A stretch of 64,000 nt of DNA, taken from positions 32,816,189 to 32,880,188 of the forward strand of contig NC_087068.1 in NCBI RefSeq assembly GCF_963678635.1. The letters run 5' to 3'. The position numbers and the translations under genes are program-made. This DNA comes from Symsagittifera roscoffensis. Lineage: Eukaryota; Xenacoelomorpha; Acoela; Convolutidae. Below the pieces are notes generated by a model. It saw nothing but the letters and a program-made list of their open reading frames with translations. It did no database searches and was not told the origin of the DNA. Positions 63,110 to 64,000 of this stretch are shown piece by piece (the stretch's first letter is position 1; each line of letters begins with the position of its first letter).

Positions 63110-64000
63110 TATAATTCATTTGTTTAATTGATTCTTCGGAACTTTTGACAGAAGGGGACTTTCGTTTTGGCTACGTTTTGATCTTTCAAATTACTTTTTC
63201 ATATATTGTTATCAATCAAAGTGGGGCGCGGATAAATTGATTTTGAGTCTGCTACGTTTTGATATTTCAAATTTGCTTTTCATTGATTCTTATCAATCAC
63301 AGTGGCGCGCGGAAAAATTGATTTTGACTGAAGAGTTGTCAAATGAAATCTTTGACACGTTCGTTAGCTGCTCACTTTTTGATAGCAAGATATCTTCTTA
63401 CATAGGCTATGAAGCTGCTATTTTATTTTATTTTTTCAGTCAAAATGGCCGAAACAAAGTTTCAAGCTTGTTTTTCTCTCAAATGGGCTTCACTTTAACG
63501 TAGCATCGCTTGCTGTTCCGACCACGGTACTGAAAATTACTGGAAAGAATCATAGAGCAGGTTTTGTTTTCCCCCAATATTGACTATTTCAAAGAAAACT
63601 CGTAGGGGGTAAACTGTTGTGTTAAGATGATGATTATTGTTATTTTGAGTTCGGCATGTAATACCCGAGACTTGGGTCCCAATTCTCGACTTCTGTGAGT
63701 TCTGGTTCAAATTCTCCAAGTATCACTGACAAGTTCGTAATAGTTTTGTTGGAGATGATATCAAATGTTTCTGATTTGCCTTGGCTTCAGTTCAATTCTT
63801 CGAGGTTACTTACTACCTCTGTTTGTCTGTCCGTTTACTAGTGCTGATGTCTGAACAAAAAAAACTCTGCTGGAAAATTTTCTTAACTGGAAGGGAATAG
63901 TCAAAACTCGAACAGTCACTGGATATCAAATCTCTAGATGTGTTACTGAATCAGACATATTTGCTTATATAGTCGTGAAAGTCATTAATTATTTTCGAGA

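Larger units (their letters stand above)
59150..64000. repeat. Tandem array of ~1.1-kb units carrying a LINE fragment
   Basis: At least five head-to-tail copies run off the right end. The anchor 'gatgtctgaac' occurs at 59,751, 60,558, 61,668, 62,776 and 63,846, giving spacings of 807, 1,110, 1,108 and 1,070 bp. Unit 2 is short because it lacks the segment found at ~61,040-61,300. Full units contain a ~75-bp sub-repeat ('ttatcaatcaaagtggggcg' / 'ttatcaatcacagtggcgcg'). Units 3 and 4 are nearly identical, which indicates recent amplification. A plus-strand frame (e.g. 59,686-59,931, 81 codons) recurs but has no recognised domain. Confidence 0.9.

Overview
This is a transposon-dense piece of an invertebrate animal genome. 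The unique genes are eukaryotic and intron-bearing: a nucleosome assembly protein 1 gene (minus strand, 10,766 to 9,808, with a splice donor), SUGP1 (plus strand, four exons, 48,781-57,453) and RBM42 (plus strand, one coding exon, 57,656-58,684). No prokaryotic signal is present. Acceptors of the TTTTCAG or TTACAG type sit 8-13 nt before the NAP1 and RBM42 start codons, and the SUGP1 stop is only 202 bp from the RBM42 start. That fits a lineage with trans-splicing and operons (nematode-like, for example), but I cannot name the species from sequence alone.

Layout. 1-4,800: Penelope-like (PLE) remnant, a ~168-bp satellite and a direct repeat. 4,824-8,311: non-LTR retrotransposon A (plus), with an SGNH-hydrolase ORF1 followed by a PHD finger, reverse transcriptase (RT), zinc knuckle and restriction-like endonuclease. 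8,970-9,527: C-terminus of a second endonuclease-type element B (minus). 9,808-10,766: NAP1 exon. 11,319-14,088: element C (PHD, RT, zinc knuckle, endonuclease; minus). 14,270-16,893: an APE-type non-LTR element D, interrupted by a PLE piece. 17,320-18,298: PLE fragment (minus). 18,299-36,414: a giant (~18.1 kb) Gypsy-type LTR retrotransposon I (minus) with ~920-bp LTRs, gag, protease, RT, RNase H and integrase, plus ~6.7 kb of additional coding sequence after pol that carries an SGNH-hydrolase domain. 36,415-38,218: PLE 3' end and another LTR unit. 38,219-45,897: a second Gypsy copy II lacking most of the extra region, ending against an inverted LTR scrap. 46,290-48,700: the best PLE copy (minus), with a PHD finger inserted inside its RT and a hammerhead-like hairpin downstream. 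48,781-58,684: SUGP1-RBM42, whose introns contain an inverted, diverged relative of the left-hand satellite, tRNA-like SINE copies, a hairpin and a dispersed repeat. 59,150-64,000: a tandem array of ~1.1-kb units that carry a LINE RT-tail fragment and run off the window.

Functional picture. NAP1 (histone chaperone), SUGP1 (branch-site splicing factor) and RBM42 (RNA-binding protein) are housekeeping nuclear genes. Nearly all other coding sequence belongs to retroelements that are frameshifted and probably inactive. The most novel items are the long extra ORF region with an SGNH hydrolase in the Gypsy element, the PHD finger inside the PLE RT, and the parallel occurrence of SGNH and PHD modules in unrelated retroelement classes within one 64-kb window. 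All boundaries and homologies were read by eye; no alignment or search was run.
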